Shown: positions 36,225 through 46,131 of the stretch, one piece after another
Layout: each line of letters opens with the position of its first letter
Numbering within the stretch: position 1 is the stretch's first letter
Assembly (NCBI GenBank): GCA_041396125.1
Contig: JAWKZG010000002.1
Coordinates: 372,001 to 436,000 of the forward strand
Reading direction: 5' to 3'
DNA from: JAWKZG01 sp041396125
GTDB lineage: Bacteria; Pseudomonadota; Gammaproteobacteria; Competibacterales; Competibacteraceae
Length of the DNA: 64,000 nt
Translations under genes and position numbers: made by a program
The notes under the pieces: model-generated
Told to the model about the DNA's origin: nothing
What the model saw: the letters and a program-made list of their open reading frames with translations, nothing else
Databases searched by the model: none

Positions 36225-37193
36225 ATGCCAGCCAGTCGCCAGCTGTATGATTATCACTATCGGGTTTTTGTTACAGGTTTCCTCCTGTTGCTGACAGCCG
36301 TGCTGAGTTTACCGGCCCGGGCCGACAGCAAAAACGGCTTTGAACTCAGTAATGCGGCCATTCCGGTCGACGAAATTCTATCCGGCGGACCGCCGCGCGA
36401 TGGCATTCCTGCTATCGATGACCCGATTTTTCTGAGCGCCACGCAAGTGGATTTTCTGACGCCGGAGCAACGGGTGTTGGGCGTAGTGCGCAACGGTATC
36501 GCCAAAGCTTACCCAATCAGTATTTTAAACTGGCACGAAATCGTCAATGATCAGTTCGGTGAAGAAGGCATTGTTGTAACATTTTGCCCTTTATGCGGCA
36601 CCGGTATGGCGTTTCTGGCCGATATTAAAGGCCAGCGGCGCAGCTTCGGGGTTTCGGGCCTGCTGTATAACAGCGATGTTTTGCTGTACGACCGCACCAC
36701 GGAATCCTTATGGTCCCAACTCATGATGCGCGCCGTCTCCGGCCCGCTGTCGGGTACAGCGCTGACCTTAATCCCTACCACCCATACGACATGGGCTGAC
36801 TGGCGCGAGCGCTATCCGGCAACACGGGTGCTGTCGACAGAAACAGGCTATGCGCGTGATTATCAGCGTAATCCCTATACGGGCTATGAGCAGAGCGATT
36901 TCACCTTCTTCCCGGTCCCCAAAGCCAGTAAACGGTTTCATCCCAAAGAAATCGTACTGGGTGTTGCACTGGATGGCACCGTCAAAGCCTACCCCTTCAG
37001 TGAGTTGGCGCGTGCGCCCAGTCCGGTGCAGGATCGTATAGGTACCCAGCCGGTAAGCATCGAATTTGATGCCGAGCATCGTACCGGTCGGATACTGAAC
37101 GCTGCCGGTGAGGAAATACCCAGTGTGATGGCGTACTGGTTTGCCTGGTCGGCATTTCACCCTGAGACCGCGATTTTTACTACCCCCCGCTAG
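36225..37193 (+). CDS. DUF3179-domain exported protein
   Basis: A 322-residue protein with an N-terminal signal or anchor helix (FVTGFLLLLTAVLSLPARA) and the DUF3179 core, including TFCPLCGTGMAF near residue 125 with two conserved cysteines, and GVSGLLYNSDVLLYDRTTESLWSQ (split here as GVSGLLYNSDVLLYD and TTESLWSQ). The function of DUF3179 is not established; the CPLCG motif suggests a metal or redox site. It is separated from livF by 81 bases and from the GMC gene by 207 bases that hold only a GCCGGC-TCCT-GCCGGC hairpin (37261-37276). Confidence 0.85.
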   Translation: MPASRQLYDYHYRVFVTGFLLLLTAVLSLPARADSKNGFELSNAAIPVDEILSGGPPRDGIPAIDDPIFLSATQVDFLTPEQRVLGVVRNGIAKAYPISILNWHEIVNDQFGEEGIVVTFCPLCGTGMAFLADIKGQRRSFGVSGLLYNSDVLLYDRTTESLWSQLMMRAVSGPLSGTALTLIPTTHTTWADWRERYPATRVLSTETGYARDYQRNPYTGYEQSDFTFFPVPKASKRFHPKEIVLGVALDGTVKAYPFSELARAPSPVQDRIGTQPVSIEFDAEHRTGRILNAAGEEIPSVMAYWFAWSAFHPETAIFTTPR

Positions 37194-37400
37194 CACCTGC
37201 CAGCCGATTGCATTAGCCTACCGCCAGACCTGCTGTAACACAGCACAAGCGGCATCAATAGCCGGCTCCTGCCGGCATACGCTGAGGCAGATGAACTCAA
37301 GTGTTGTGTGCAGTGCGACAGTGTCGGAAAAAACCAATCCGCGAGCCTGGCGTTTACTATGCCAGTCGCACGTTAAACTATGCTTGGGAACAGGTAAGCT

Positions 37401-39062
37401 ATGTCCAACGAGTCATTCGATTATATTATTGTAGGTGCCGGTACGGCCGGTTGCCTGTTGGCCAATCGACTGAGCCAGGATCCGTCGCAACGGGTGCTTC
37501 TGCTGGAAGCAGGGCGATCGGATAATTATCCCTGGATTCATATCCCGGTAGGGTACTTGTACTGTATTGGTAATTCTCGCACCGACTGGCTTTACCAGAC
37601 TGAGCCCGAGCCGGGTCTGAACGGCAGAACACTGGGTTATCCGCGTGGCAAAACGCTGGGTGGTTGTTCGTCGATCAACGGCATGATCTATATGCGCGGG
37701 CAACAGCGGGATTATGACCACTGGGCCGAACTCACCGGCGATCCGGAATGGGGCTGGTCGCATGTGCTGCCTGCGTTCAAAGCTCATGAAAACCACTACC
37801 GTCTGGATAATGGAGCGGATCCGGTCAACGACACCGGTGACAGATTCTCGGCCTTGCACGGCCACGGTGGTGAGTGGCGGATCGAAAAGCAGCGTCTGCG
37901 TTGGGAGATTCTGGATGCATTTGCTGCTGCTGCGGAGCAGGCGGGTTTCCCGCGTACCGATGATTTCAATACCGGTGATAATACCGGGGTTGGCTATTTC
38001 GAGGTGAACCAGCGCTCCGGCTGGCGCTGGAATACCGTCAAAGCTTTTCTGCGTCCGCTGAAAAATCGCGCCAATCTGACTATCTGGACTGAAGCGCAAG
38101 CCCGGCAGCTGGTTTTCGCGACCGGCGCTGACGGCCGGCCTCGCTGCAGTGGTGTCAGCGTCCAGCGGGCAGGCGCGGCGACAACAGTGCTGGCCACCCG
38201 TGAAGTGATTCTGTCAGCCGGGGCAATCGGGTCGCCTCAGCTGCTGCAGCTGTCCGGCATTGGTCCGGCCGATCATCTCAAAGCCCACGGTATCGAGGTG
38301 GTGCAGGATTCACCGGGTGTGGGCAGTAATCTGCAGGACCATCTGCAAATTCGGGCCGTCTTCAAGGTGGAAGGTGTGCAGACTCTGAATACGCTTGCCA
38401 ACAGCTGGTTTGGCAAGGCGCGGATCGGTCTGGAATATTTACTGAAGCGTTCCGGGCCCATGAGCATGTCGCCCAGCCAGCTTGGCGCATTTTCGCGTTC
38501 GGACCCATCCCGCCCCCACGCCAACCTGGAATACCACGTGCAGCCGCTAAGCCTGGATGCTTTCGGTGAGGATCTGCATACTTTCCCGGCTTTTACCGCG
38601 AGCGTTTGCAATCTGAACCCGACCAGCCGGGGGACGGTGCTCATCAAATCCAGGCAGTTCGATGACGCCCCGGCGATTGCCCCCAATTATCTGAGTACCG
38701 ACGAGGATCGCAAGGTTGCTGCCGACAGTTTGCGTCAGGTGCGTTTCATCGCATCTCAAGCAGCGCTGGCCCGCTATAGGCCACAGGAATGGAAACCTGG
38801 TGTCCAGTACCAGACCGATGAGGAGCTGGTTACGCTTGCCGGGGACATTGCCAGCACGATTTTTCACCCGGTCGGCAGTGCCAAAATGGGGCGGGACGAT
38901 GATCCCATGGCAGTTGTCGATCAGCGTCTGCGGGTACGTGGTATTGACGGGCTGAGGGTGGTGGATGCCAGTGTAATGCCGACCATTACCAGCGGTAATA
39001 CCAATTCGCCAACGTTAATGATTGCGGAAAAAGCAGCGCAGTGGATTCAGCAATCCACCTGA
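37401..39062 (+). CDS. GMC-family FAD oxidoreductase (choline/alcohol dehydrogenase-like)
   Basis: A 553-residue flavoenzyme. The FAD-binding motif is DYIIVGAGTAGCLLANRL near residues 7-24; GMC signature 1 is GKTLGGCSSINGMIYMRG near 90; the second signature includes SAGAIGSPQLLQLSGIGP; the catalytic C-terminal block is HPVGSAKMG followed by VDASVMPTITSGNTNSPT. Length and motifs match the BetA/AlkJ group of alcohol dehydrogenases. Whether the substrate is choline or an aliphatic or aromatic alcohol is not visible; no betaine genes are adjacent. Confidence 0.9.
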   Translation: MSNESFDYIIVGAGTAGCLLANRLSQDPSQRVLLLEAGRSDNYPWIHIPVGYLYCIGNSRTDWLYQTEPEPGLNGRTLGYPRGKTLGGCSSINGMIYMRGQQRDYDHWAELTGDPEWGWSHVLPAFKAHENHYRLDNGADPVNDTGDRFSALHGHGGEWRIEKQRLRWEILDAFAAAAEQAGFPRTDDFNTGDNTGVGYFEVNQRSGWRWNTVKAFLRPLKNRANLTIWTEAQARQLVFATGADGRPRCSGVSVQRAGAATTVLATREVILSAGAIGSPQLLQLSGIGPADHLKAHGIEVVQDSPGVGSNLQDHLQIRAVFKVEGVQTLNTLANSWFGKARIGLEYLLKRSGPMSMSPSQLGAFSRSDPSRPHANLEYHVQPLSLDAFGEDLHTFPAFTASVCNLNPTSRGTVLIKSRQFDDAPAIAPNYLSTDEDRKVAADSLRQVRFIASQAALARYRPQEWKPGVQYQTDEELVTLAGDIASTIFHPVGSAKMGRDDDPMAVVDQRLRVRGIDGLRVVDASVMPTITSGNTNSPTLMIAEKAAQWIQQST

Positions 39063-39122
39063 ACTGCATAAGCCATTAAAAGCGCGTGCTGCCAGTAGTC
39101 ACAGCACGCACTTGCAAGCGTT

Positions 39123-42100
39123 TTAAAATTCGAAACGTATACCCGCTTCGATGGTGTTGCTTTGATAATCGCTGTCGCCGAAACGGCCACGATAATTAAT
39201 AAAACCCGAGCGCCCTTCGGTAAAGGTTGCCGAGGCACCCAGACCGAGATTGAAATAATTGCGATCCGGATCATCCGTGCTGGTGGTGAAGGGCACGCGG
39301 GGATCAGACACGAAGCGGGAAGTGATTTCGCGACTGTCATCCTTGAATTCGTGTGCCCATTCGGCGAACGCTGTGGGCGACAGAATACCCCAGGACATGC
39401 TGTAGCTACGGCTCACCCTGACCCCGAGCTTGGACGTCAGAATGTCGATATCTTCAGTGGTGACGGTCAGGGCAAGCCCTGCGCCGCCGGATTCGCTGAA
39501 TTCATCAACCGAGGCGGTGATATAGTCAAGGCCCAGATAAGGCGACAGCAACCAGGCGTCACGGAAAAAATCCGCACCGGCGTTCAGGCTGATCGCAAAC
39601 TGGTCGCCATCGGCACTGCCGCTGGCCGCCGTATCATTATTGCCAAAGGTAATATTGCGCTGGCTGTCGTAATCATTCCAGCCGTATTGCATCGCACCGT
39701 CGATATACCACTGGTTATTAAAGTAATAGGTGCCGTAGAGTGCAGCAGTCCAGCCGGTCGTGTCCAGCTGGCCGCCATCATTATTGAAATCGCTGTCGGT
39801 ATTGAGATAACCCAAAGCGCCACCCAGGACAAATTGATCGCTGATCCGGTAATCAACCCCGCCCAGCAGGCCCAGTGTGTCGAAATCATAACCGCTTTCG
39901 AAGGCGGTATCGTCCTGTTCGCCGAATACCACGCGGCCGCTGAAAAAGACGCCCAGGCGGCCGAATTCTGCGTTGAAGACGCTGTTACCGGCGCTGCCGC
40001 CGCTAACTTCCTGACCGAACGCACTGGTTAATTTGCCCAGCGGCAGGCTTTGGTCACCTGCAGTTAGGGTCAGGCTGTCCAGATCCAGTCCGCGTTTACC
40101 AGCCCGCAGTGCAGTGGCCCGATCCTGCAGCAAATCAATGAAAAAGTGGACACCGGTGGTAGCCGAGACCTGCATAGCCGCAATCTCATCCGGTATGATC
40201 TGATCTAAAGCGTCAGGCAGTTCGCTGTCTGGCAACCGGGACAGTTCGTCGCATTGCGATTGCAGGGCCTGGCTGTCGGTGGTGGGACAGAGCTCATCCA
40301 GGGCAGTAGCCAGATCACGCTGATTATCGGTCAGGTCATCTCTGCCGGAAAACAGTTTGACATTGCTGATCGTGATTTCAATCCGGCTTTCTCCCTCGAT
40401 AACGATGTCGTCGGGAATATCGAATAACTCGAAAGCAAAGGTTTCATCTTCCTCGCTCGTGCCGTCAGCCAGAATTTTAACGGTGACCTCCTGGCTGCGA
40501 AAATCGTTGGCAGCCCACTCAAAGGTGCCGTTGACAGCGGTAAAATCGTCCCCCGCAGTTGCCGTGCCTGCCACCGTGCGATAGCCGATGCTTAAAGGCT
40601 GGTCAGTGGCGCGTGTAATCGAACGCCGGGTGGCGGTGACAGTCAATGTCTGGCCTTCCTTAACGTTGCTCTGAGCGCTCAGGCTGATCTGATCTATCGG
40701 TGTGGGTGGTGTCGCTGCGCCTGTAATGGTGACCAAAGCATTGGCGCTGCCGCCGCGACCGTCATCAATCTGATAGACAAAGCTGTCCATACCGGGGAAA
40801 TTGGCTCCAGCAGTGTAGGTTATGGTGTTGTCGGGGTTAACCACGGCGGAGCCATTGACCGGTTGAGCGGTAATCGTAACCGTCAGCGAATCCTGATCCG
40901 GGTCGGTGTCATTGGCCAGCGGATTGAATGTTATGCTGTTCTGACCTTCATTCAGGCTAATCGGATCATCGATGGCGGTTGGCGGATTGTTTTCATCCGT
41001 TTCTGCTGTCACCCGGACGGTGACTTCTGCAAGGTCAGTCAAATCCCCATCACTGATGACGTACACAAATCGCACCAGACCGATAAAGCTGCCGGGCGTA
41101 TAAAGAATCTGCCCATCCGCAATAACAGCGCTACCTTTGCCTGCAGCGATGCGATTAATGCTCTGAATGAAAACAGGGTTGCCATCCGGATCGGAATCGT
41201 TGGCCAATACGTCGATCAGCACAGGCTGGTCGCGCGAGGTGGTGCTACTGTCATTAACAGCTTCGGGCGGATGATTACCCTCTGTACTTACGTTGACCGT
41301 AACCGTCGCGCTATCGCTGAGTTCGCCGTCGCTGATGGCGTAGCTGAAACGGGTCTGACCGGCAAAACCTTGCGGATCGTATTGCAGCTGCGCCCCAATA
41401 ATTTGCACCGAACCCTGACCGGACGGGGGCTGGGTAACGCTCAGCAGAGTAAGCGGATCTTCATCCGGGTCGGAATCATTGGCCAGCACATCAATGCTGA
41501 TAACCGTGTCTGATAATGTTTCAGCGCTGTCATCAACCGCTTCTGGTGGCTTGTTACGCGGTAATACCGTGACCTTGACTGTATCCATCAAGGTGTCGAT
41601 GGGACAACTGGCCTCAATGCCTGACTGGGTTATATACGACGCGCTAAAGCTGACATTGTAGGTGCCTGCCTGCTCAAACAAGGTTGTACCGGGACTTTCC
41701 AGGGTGCTGTTTTGTGCACCACCATCGAAATCCCACAAAAAACTGACCGGTAAACATAGATTCGTGGATTCGGCCATCCCTGCGAAATCGACCGATTCGC
41801 CTTCCGTGATCGTTATATCATTTTCTGGCGAGGTGATTTCAAGCAACGGATCAGGCGGCAAAATGCCAGTACCTGAAAGATTTATTGTCTGGTTGTTGAG
41901 GCAACTCCCGAAGCAGGAATCGTAATCGACACGCAGAGTGCCAGTTGTGGCACCAGAAACTGAGGGGCTGAACTGCACCGTAATACTGCAAGAGGCATTA
42001 AAAAGATTAGTAGGACAGGTTTCTGAAATCAAGCGAAAGCCGTTGCCGGAAACACTAATAGAGGTGATGCTTACATCATCCGAATATATGTCGGTACCCG

Positions 42101-42296
42101 TTGTAAATGTAAAGTTTTTGTCGCTGGACTGGCCGATTTCCAGGGAGCCGAAAGCCCCGCTCCCAGAAAGCGTTTGGGCAGCGAAGGCGTGATGACTCAC
42201 TGACAGGCCTGCTATTAACATCAGGAAAAAAACCAGATACTGGCCCAAGGCCAGCTTTTTCGAAAACCTGGAATGGATTTCCGTTTGCAGCATCAT
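39123..42296 (-). CDS. Large autotransporter with PKD, cadherin-like and Calx-beta domains
   Basis: A 1057-residue type Va-like secreted protein. Order: signal peptide ending near HHAFA; a beta domain of the choice-of-anchor type (GSGAFGSLEIGQSSDKNFTF); a PKD-like domain (SFLWDFDGGAQ) near 190; three cadherin-like repeats from about residue 250 to 525, each with LANDSDPD or LANDTDPD; a Calx-beta domain (TAGDDFTAVNGTFEW); then a helical linker and an autotransporter beta-barrel from about residue 780, ending in GIRFEF with the terminal aromatic. GGAG lies six bases before the first ATG. The passenger probably has an adhesive role. Monocistronic, convergent with the GMC gene. Confidence 0.9.
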   Translation of the reverse strand: MMLQTEIHSRFSKKLALGQYLVFFLMLIAGLSVSHHAFAAQTLSGSGAFGSLEIGQSSDKNFTFTTGTDIYSDDVSITSISVSGNGFRLISETCPTNLFNASCSITVQFSPSVSGATTGTLRVDYDSCFGSCLNNQTINLSGTGILPPDPLLEITSPENDITITEGESVDFAGMAESTNLCLPVSFLWDFDGGAQNSTLESPGTTLFEQAGTYNVSFSASYITQSGIEASCPIDTLMDTVKVTVLPRNKPPEAVDDSAETLSDTVISIDVLANDSDPDEDPLTLLSVTQPPSGQGSVQIIGAQLQYDPQGFAGQTRFSYAISDGELSDSATVTVNVSTEGNHPPEAVNDSSTTSRDQPVLIDVLANDSDPDGNPVFIQSINRIAAGKGSAVIADGQILYTPGSFIGLVRFVYVISDGDLTDLAEVTVRVTAETDENNPPTAIDDPISLNEGQNSITFNPLANDTDPDQDSLTVTITAQPVNGSAVVNPDNTITYTAGANFPGMDSFVYQIDDGRGGSANALVTITGAATPPTPIDQISLSAQSNVKEGQTLTVTATRRSITRATDQPLSIGYRTVAGTATAGDDFTAVNGTFEWAANDFRSQEVTVKILADGTSEEDETFAFELFDIPDDIVIEGESRIEITISNVKLFSGRDDLTDNQRDLATALDELCPTTDSQALQSQCDELSRLPDSELPDALDQIIPDEIAAMQVSATTGVHFFIDLLQDRATALRAGKRGLDLDSLTLTAGDQSLPLGKLTSAFGQEVSGGSAGNSVFNAEFGRLGVFFSGRVVFGEQDDTAFESGYDFDTLGLLGGVDYRISDQFVLGGALGYLNTDSDFNNDGGQLDTTGWTAALYGTYYFNNQWYIDGAMQYGWNDYDSQRNITFGNNDTAASGSADGDQFAISLNAGADFFRDAWLLSPYLGLDYITASVDEFSESGGAGLALTVTTEDIDILTSKLGVRVSRSYSMSWGILSPTAFAEWAHEFKDDSREITSRFVSDPRVPFTTSTDDPDRNYFNLGLGASATFTEGRSGFINYRGRFGDSDYQSNTIEAGIRFEF

Positions 42297-42381
42297 GATT
42301 TACTCCGCTTGGATCGTCCGATCAATCCTTATTAAGAGGATTCTGATTTCTTTAATATTTAATAGGAATAAGTATAGCTAT

Positions 42382-43153
42382 CTAAAGAGGAGCGTCTGTG
42401 ACCTCAATCACCGATTTATCGTATCCTTCTGTTGCCCGCAGCAACTGCCGGGTATAAGGATGCGTGGATCGGTGCTGTGCTAATTGTTCCACGCTGAGTT
42501 CTTCCAGCGCTTCACCGTTGCGCATGACCAGCAGGCGGTCACACATCTGCGATGACAGCCAGATTATGGCTGACCAGAATAAACGTCAGATTTAAATCCT
42601 GCCGCAAGCGGTTCAGCATATTGAGAATTTCCGCCTGCACCGACACATCCAGCGCCGAGGTCGGTTCGTCCAGCAACAGGATTTTCGGCTCCAGCATCAG
42701 GGCGCGGGCAATGGCAACCCGTTGTCGCTGGCCGCCGGATAACTGATGCGGGTAACGAAAGCGGAAGCGCTTATCCAGCCGACATTTAGCAGCGCTTGTT
42801 CGACTCGTCGATCCCGCTCACCCAGCTTATGAATCAGCACCGGTTCCGACAGTACCCGATCGACTGTGTGCCGCGGGTGCAGGATCCGTAGGGGTCCTGA
42901 AACACCATCTGCACGCGTTTATAGAAATCCTTGCTGCGTTGCCTGCTCTGCGGGTCACCGGCGATTTCGATTTGACCCTGCCAGTCGGGATTCAGACCGC
43001 ACAGGGCGCGCAATACCGTGGATTTACCGGAGCCGGATTCGCCCACAGGCCGTAGGATTCACCGGCCTGCACCTGAAACGTGACATCGCGCACCGCGTGT
43101 ACCGCATTGATCCCCGTGCCAAAGTGGACATTGAGTTGTTTGACCGTAATCAC
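42382..43153 (-). CDS. Dipeptide/oligopeptide ABC ATPase, DppF/OppF type (about four frameshifts)
   Basis: The second ATPase of the peptide transporter. Read across frames it starts at GTG 43153 (VITVKQLNVHFGTG), then Walker A GESGSGKST, the Q-loop MVFQDPYGS, LHPRHTVDRVLSEPVLIHKL, the signature LSGGQRQRVAIARAL, Walker B ILLLDEPTSALD, and the C-terminal LVSHNLAVIADVCDRLLVM ending at TAG 42382. Frame breaks are near 43048, 42885, 42780 and 42548. All key motifs are intact once joined, so errors in sequence are likelier than decay, though decay cannot be excluded. It follows dppD by two bases. Confidence 0.82.
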
Positions 43154-43155
43154 CG

Positions 43156-44004
43156 TTAGCTCCTACCCAGCCAGGCAGGGTCGCGTGTAAGCACCGGCAG
43201 CTCGGCATGGCGACTATCGATGCGAGGCAGACAGTTGAGCAGGCCACGGGTATAGGGGTGCTGAGCCCGTTCCAGCTCTTTTGCAGCACAGGCTTCCATG
43301 ATTTTGCCGCCGTACATGACCAGTACACGATCACAAAACGAGGCGACCAGATTCAGGTCATGACTGATAAATATCAGCCCCAGACCGCGCTGACTGACCA
43401 GATCGTCCAGAATCGCCAGCACTTGTAACTGTACCGTGACGTCCAGGGCCGAGGTGGGTTCGTCAGCGATCAGCACATCAGGGTCGGTGATCAGCATCAT
43501 CGCAATCATGATGCGCTGCCCCATGCCGCCTGATACCTCATGCGGATAGGTATTGAAAACCCGTCGGGGATCGCGGATGTGTACCGCTTCCAGCATCGCC
43601 AGTGCTTTTTCGCGTGCTTCGGCCCGGCTGCTTTTGGGCGCATGCGCGCGATAGGCTTCGACGATCTGCCGGCCTACTGTCAATACCGGGTTCAGTGAAA
43701 ATTTCGGGTCCTGCATCACCATGGTGATGCGTCCACCGCGTAATTCCCGCAGTTGCCGCTTGCTGGCGTGCAGTAAATCGATACCGGCGAAATCCAGCTG
43801 CTCGGCGGTTACTTCAGCGGAAGGACCGTTCAGGCCCAGAATGGCACGACCGGTCTGGGATTTACCGGAGCCGGATTCACCTACAATCCCCAGCTTCTCC
43901 CGTGCCAGATTAAAACTGACGCCTCGCACCGCATCGACCATACCGGTTGGGGTACGAAACCGCACCCATAAGTCTTGCACCTCAAGCAGATTGTTAGCAC
44001 GCAT
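43156..44004 (-). CDS. Dipeptide/oligopeptide ABC ATPase, DppD/OppD type
   Basis: A 282-residue ATPase with Walker A GESGSGKSQTG near residue 42, the signature VSGGMGQRIMIAMML, Walker B DVLIADEPTSALDVT and a C-terminal oligopeptide-transporter tail (HPYTRGLLNCLPRID). The tail lacks clear cysteines for the iron-sulfur cluster found in some OppD/DppD. The ATG shares a base with the upstream dppC stop. Energises import of peptides across the inner membrane together with the DppF-like partner. Confidence 0.92.
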   Translation of the reverse strand: MRANNLLEVQDLWVRFRTPTGMVDAVRGVSFNLAREKLGIVGESGSGKSQTGRAILGLNGPSAEVTAEQLDFAGIDLLHASKRQLRELRGGRITMVMQDPKFSLNPVLTVGRQIVEAYRAHAPKSSRAEAREKALAMLEAVHIRDPRRVFNTYPHEVSGGMGQRIMIAMMLITDPDVLIADEPTSALDVTVQLQVLAILDDLVSQRGLGLIFISHDLNLVASFCDRVLVMYGGKIMEACAAKELERAQHPYTRGLLNCLPRIDSRHAELPVLTRDPAWLGRS

Positions 44005-44939
44005 TATTTCTGTCCACTTTTCGGGTCAAGTACATCACGCAAACCATCACCGAGCAGATTAAAACCCAGGCTGACGATAAAAATTGCAATGCCCGGAATT
44101 GTTGCAACCCACCATTGATCGATCAGAAACTTGCGCCCGGCGGAGATCATCGCGCCCCATTCCGGCATCGGCGGTTGCGCACCCAGTCCCAGAAAACCCA
44201 GTCCGGCTGCGGTGAGAATAATCCCGGCCATATCCAGCGTGACTCTGACGATCACCGAGGACGAGCACATCGGCACAATATAACGCCAGATAATCCGCGC
44301 GCTGGAAGCGCCCTGCAGACGTACTGCGCTGATATAGTCGGCAGTGCGGATGGTCAGCGTCTCGGCACGGGCAATGCGGGCGTAAGGCGGCCAGGCGGTG
44401 ATGCTGATCGCAATAATAGCGTTTTCGATGCCCGGTCCGAGTGCCGCCACGAAAGCCAGCGCCAGAATCAGCCGCGGGAAGGCCAGGAATATATCGGTGA
44501 TACGCATCAGCACCGCTTCCGGCCAGCCGCCAAAATAGCCGGCCACAGTACCGACCAGCAGGCCGACCGGGGCTGCAATGATGGCAACCAGAACCACCAC
44601 GTATAAAGTCAGGCGGGCACCGTAAATAATACGGCTGAACATATCCCGGCCCAATTCATCCGTGCCGAACCAGTAGGCACTGCCGGGAGCAATCAGACGT
44701 TGCGACAGATCCGGTGCAATCGGCGAGGCATGAGCCAGCCAGGGCGCGGCGGCAGCGACCACTACTAATAGCAGTACGATCAGCAAACCGAGTACGGCCA
44801 GCCGGTTCTGGGCAAAACTTGACCAGCCCAGATAGGCGCGGCCCAGACCTGCCTGCAGCCGTGATGCCGGCGCGTCACTCAGCAGCCAGTCACGCCAGCC
44901 GGGCGACGAAGCAGATGTCAATATTGCGCGTTTAGACAT
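44004..44939 (-). CDS. Dipeptide/oligopeptide ABC permease, DppC/OppC type
   Basis: A 311-residue permease with an N-terminal helix near residue 50 (AVLGLLIVLLLVVVAAAAPW), the GTDELGRDMFSRIIYGARLTL motif (here GTDELGRDMFSRI) at the start of the permease domain, and the EAA coupling loop near ARIARAETLTIR. The C-terminus DVLDPKSGQK matches the DppC consensus DVLDPR. It ends against dppD and begins 70 bases after the DppB-type gene. Confidence 0.92.
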   Translation of the reverse strand: MSKRAILTSASSPGWRDWLLSDAPASRLQAGLGRAYLGWSSFAQNRLAVLGLLIVLLLVVVAAAAPWLAHASPIAPDLSQRLIAPGSAYWFGTDELGRDMFSRIIYGARLTLYVVVLVAIIAAPVGLLVGTVAGYFGGWPEAVLMRITDIFLAFPRLILALAFVAALGPGIENAIIAISITAWPPYARIARAETLTIRTADYISAVRLQGASSARIIWRYIVPMCSSSVIVRVTLDMAGIILTAAGLGFLGLGAQPPMPEWGAMISAGRKFLIDQWWVATIPGIAIFIVSLGFNLLGDGLRDVLDPKSGQK

Positions 44940-45009
44940 AAATCTCTAACAAGACAGAACAGCAGGATTTTTGTTGATTCCGGCACATTTGCCCAAGATG
45001 CCCGGCATC

Positions 45010-46023
45010 TCATCGGGCTCTGGGGTCGAGCAGTCGGTACAAGGCTTCCGACAGCATATTCAGGCCGATGAAGACCGCGCCGACCACCACTGTGCCACCG
45101 AGCACGGCGTTCATGTCGGCGTTCAACAGCGAGTTGGTAATGTACTGGCCCAGACCCGGCCAGGCGAACACAATTTCGGTCAGCACCGAGCCTTCCAGTA
45201 AGTTGGCGTACGACAGGGCAATGACGGTTATCAGCGGCACCATGACATTGCCCAGGGCATGCCGCCAGACCACGGTGAACTCGCTCAGTCCTTTCACCCG
45301 GGCAGTGGTGATGTATTCCTGGCTGAGTTGCTCCAGCATGAATGAGCGGGTCATCCGGCTGATATAAGCCAGACTGAAATAGCCCAGAATCGAGGCGGGC
45401 AGAATAATATGATTGAGCGCGTTCCAGAACGCGTCAATTTCGCCTGCCAGCAAGCTGTCGACCAGCACCAGACCAGTAACCGGGTCGAATAAAAACTCGT
45501 AGGCGGTATCCAGCCGGCCCGGTCCGCCGACCCAGTCGAGCTTGGCGTAAAACAGCAGCAACCCCATCAGGCCGAGCCAGAACACCGGCACCGAGTAGCC
45601 CAGCAACCCGATCACGCGGATCGTCTGATCCTGCCAGCGGCCTTGCTTGAGGGCGGCAAAAACACCCATTGGAATGCCCAGGATCACACCCAGAAACGTG
45701 GCGATAGTGGCCAGTTCCAGGGTGGCGGGAAAGACCCGCTTGATGTCGTCCAGCACCGGATTGGCGGTTAACACCGAACGGCCGAAATCGCCCGTCAGGA
45801 TATTCTGGATATACACCAGAAATTGCTGCCAGAGGGGAAGATGCAGCCCCATTTCGATGCGTACCCGTTCGTAGACATCGGCTGGTGCGCGATCCCCCAC
45901 AGCGGCCAGTACCGGATCGATCGGCAGGATGCGGCCAATAAAAAATGTGACGGCCAGCAGGCCCAGAAATGTCAGGCTCAGCGTGCCGAGCAGACGTAAT
46001 AATGTGCTTAATGAACGAGGCAT
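45010..46023 (-). CDS. Dipeptide/oligopeptide ABC permease, DppB/OppB type
   Basis: A 337-residue permease with the DppB pattern: N-terminal helix (LGTLSLTFLGLLAVTFFIGRILP), the cytoplasmic DFGRSVLTANPV segment, six membrane helices and the coupling loop ARVKGLSEFTVVWRHALGN; the end LYRLLDPRAR is typical. It pairs with the DppC-type permease. It lies after a strong hairpin that separates it from the binding-protein gene. Confidence 0.93.
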   Translation of the reverse strand: MPRSLSTLLRLLGTLSLTFLGLLAVTFFIGRILPIDPVLAAVGDRAPADVYERVRIEMGLHLPLWQQFLVYIQNILTGDFGRSVLTANPVLDDIKRVFPATLELATIATFLGVILGIPMGVFAALKQGRWQDQTIRVIGLLGYSVPVFWLGLMGLLLFYAKLDWVGGPGRLDTAYEFLFDPVTGLVLVDSLLAGEIDAFWNALNHIILPASILGYFSLAYISRMTRSFMLEQLSQEYITTARVKGLSEFTVVWRHALGNVMVPLITVIALSYANLLEGSVLTEIVFAWPGLGQYITNSLLNADMNAVLGGTVVVGAVFIGLNMLSEALYRLLDPRAR

Positions 46024-46044
46024 TGAGGCGGGTAAGGGTAGCGT

Positions 46045-46085
46045 GCGTTTCCCTCCGTCCCGCCGGAGCGGGAGGAGGGGAACGC
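46045..46085 (-). promoter_or_regulatory. Intercistronic hairpin between binding protein and permease genes
   Basis: GCGTT, CCCTCC and TCCCGC blocks pair with GCGGGA, GGAGGG and AACGC around a CGGA loop, with one mismatch and one bulged base. There is no T-run on the minus strand. Such hairpins after binding-protein genes usually protect the upstream mRNA and raise binding-protein level relative to the membrane subunits. Confidence 0.7.
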
Positions 46086-46131
46086 GCTTGACAGTGAAAA
46101 GGACAAAGAAACCTCTGTCATCACAGCGGTT

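Noticed and set aside
39162..40031. A 289-residue frame on the plus strand opposite the autotransporter
   Set aside because: It is the complement of the barrel-coding region, and the protein there has clear family motifs on the minus strand.
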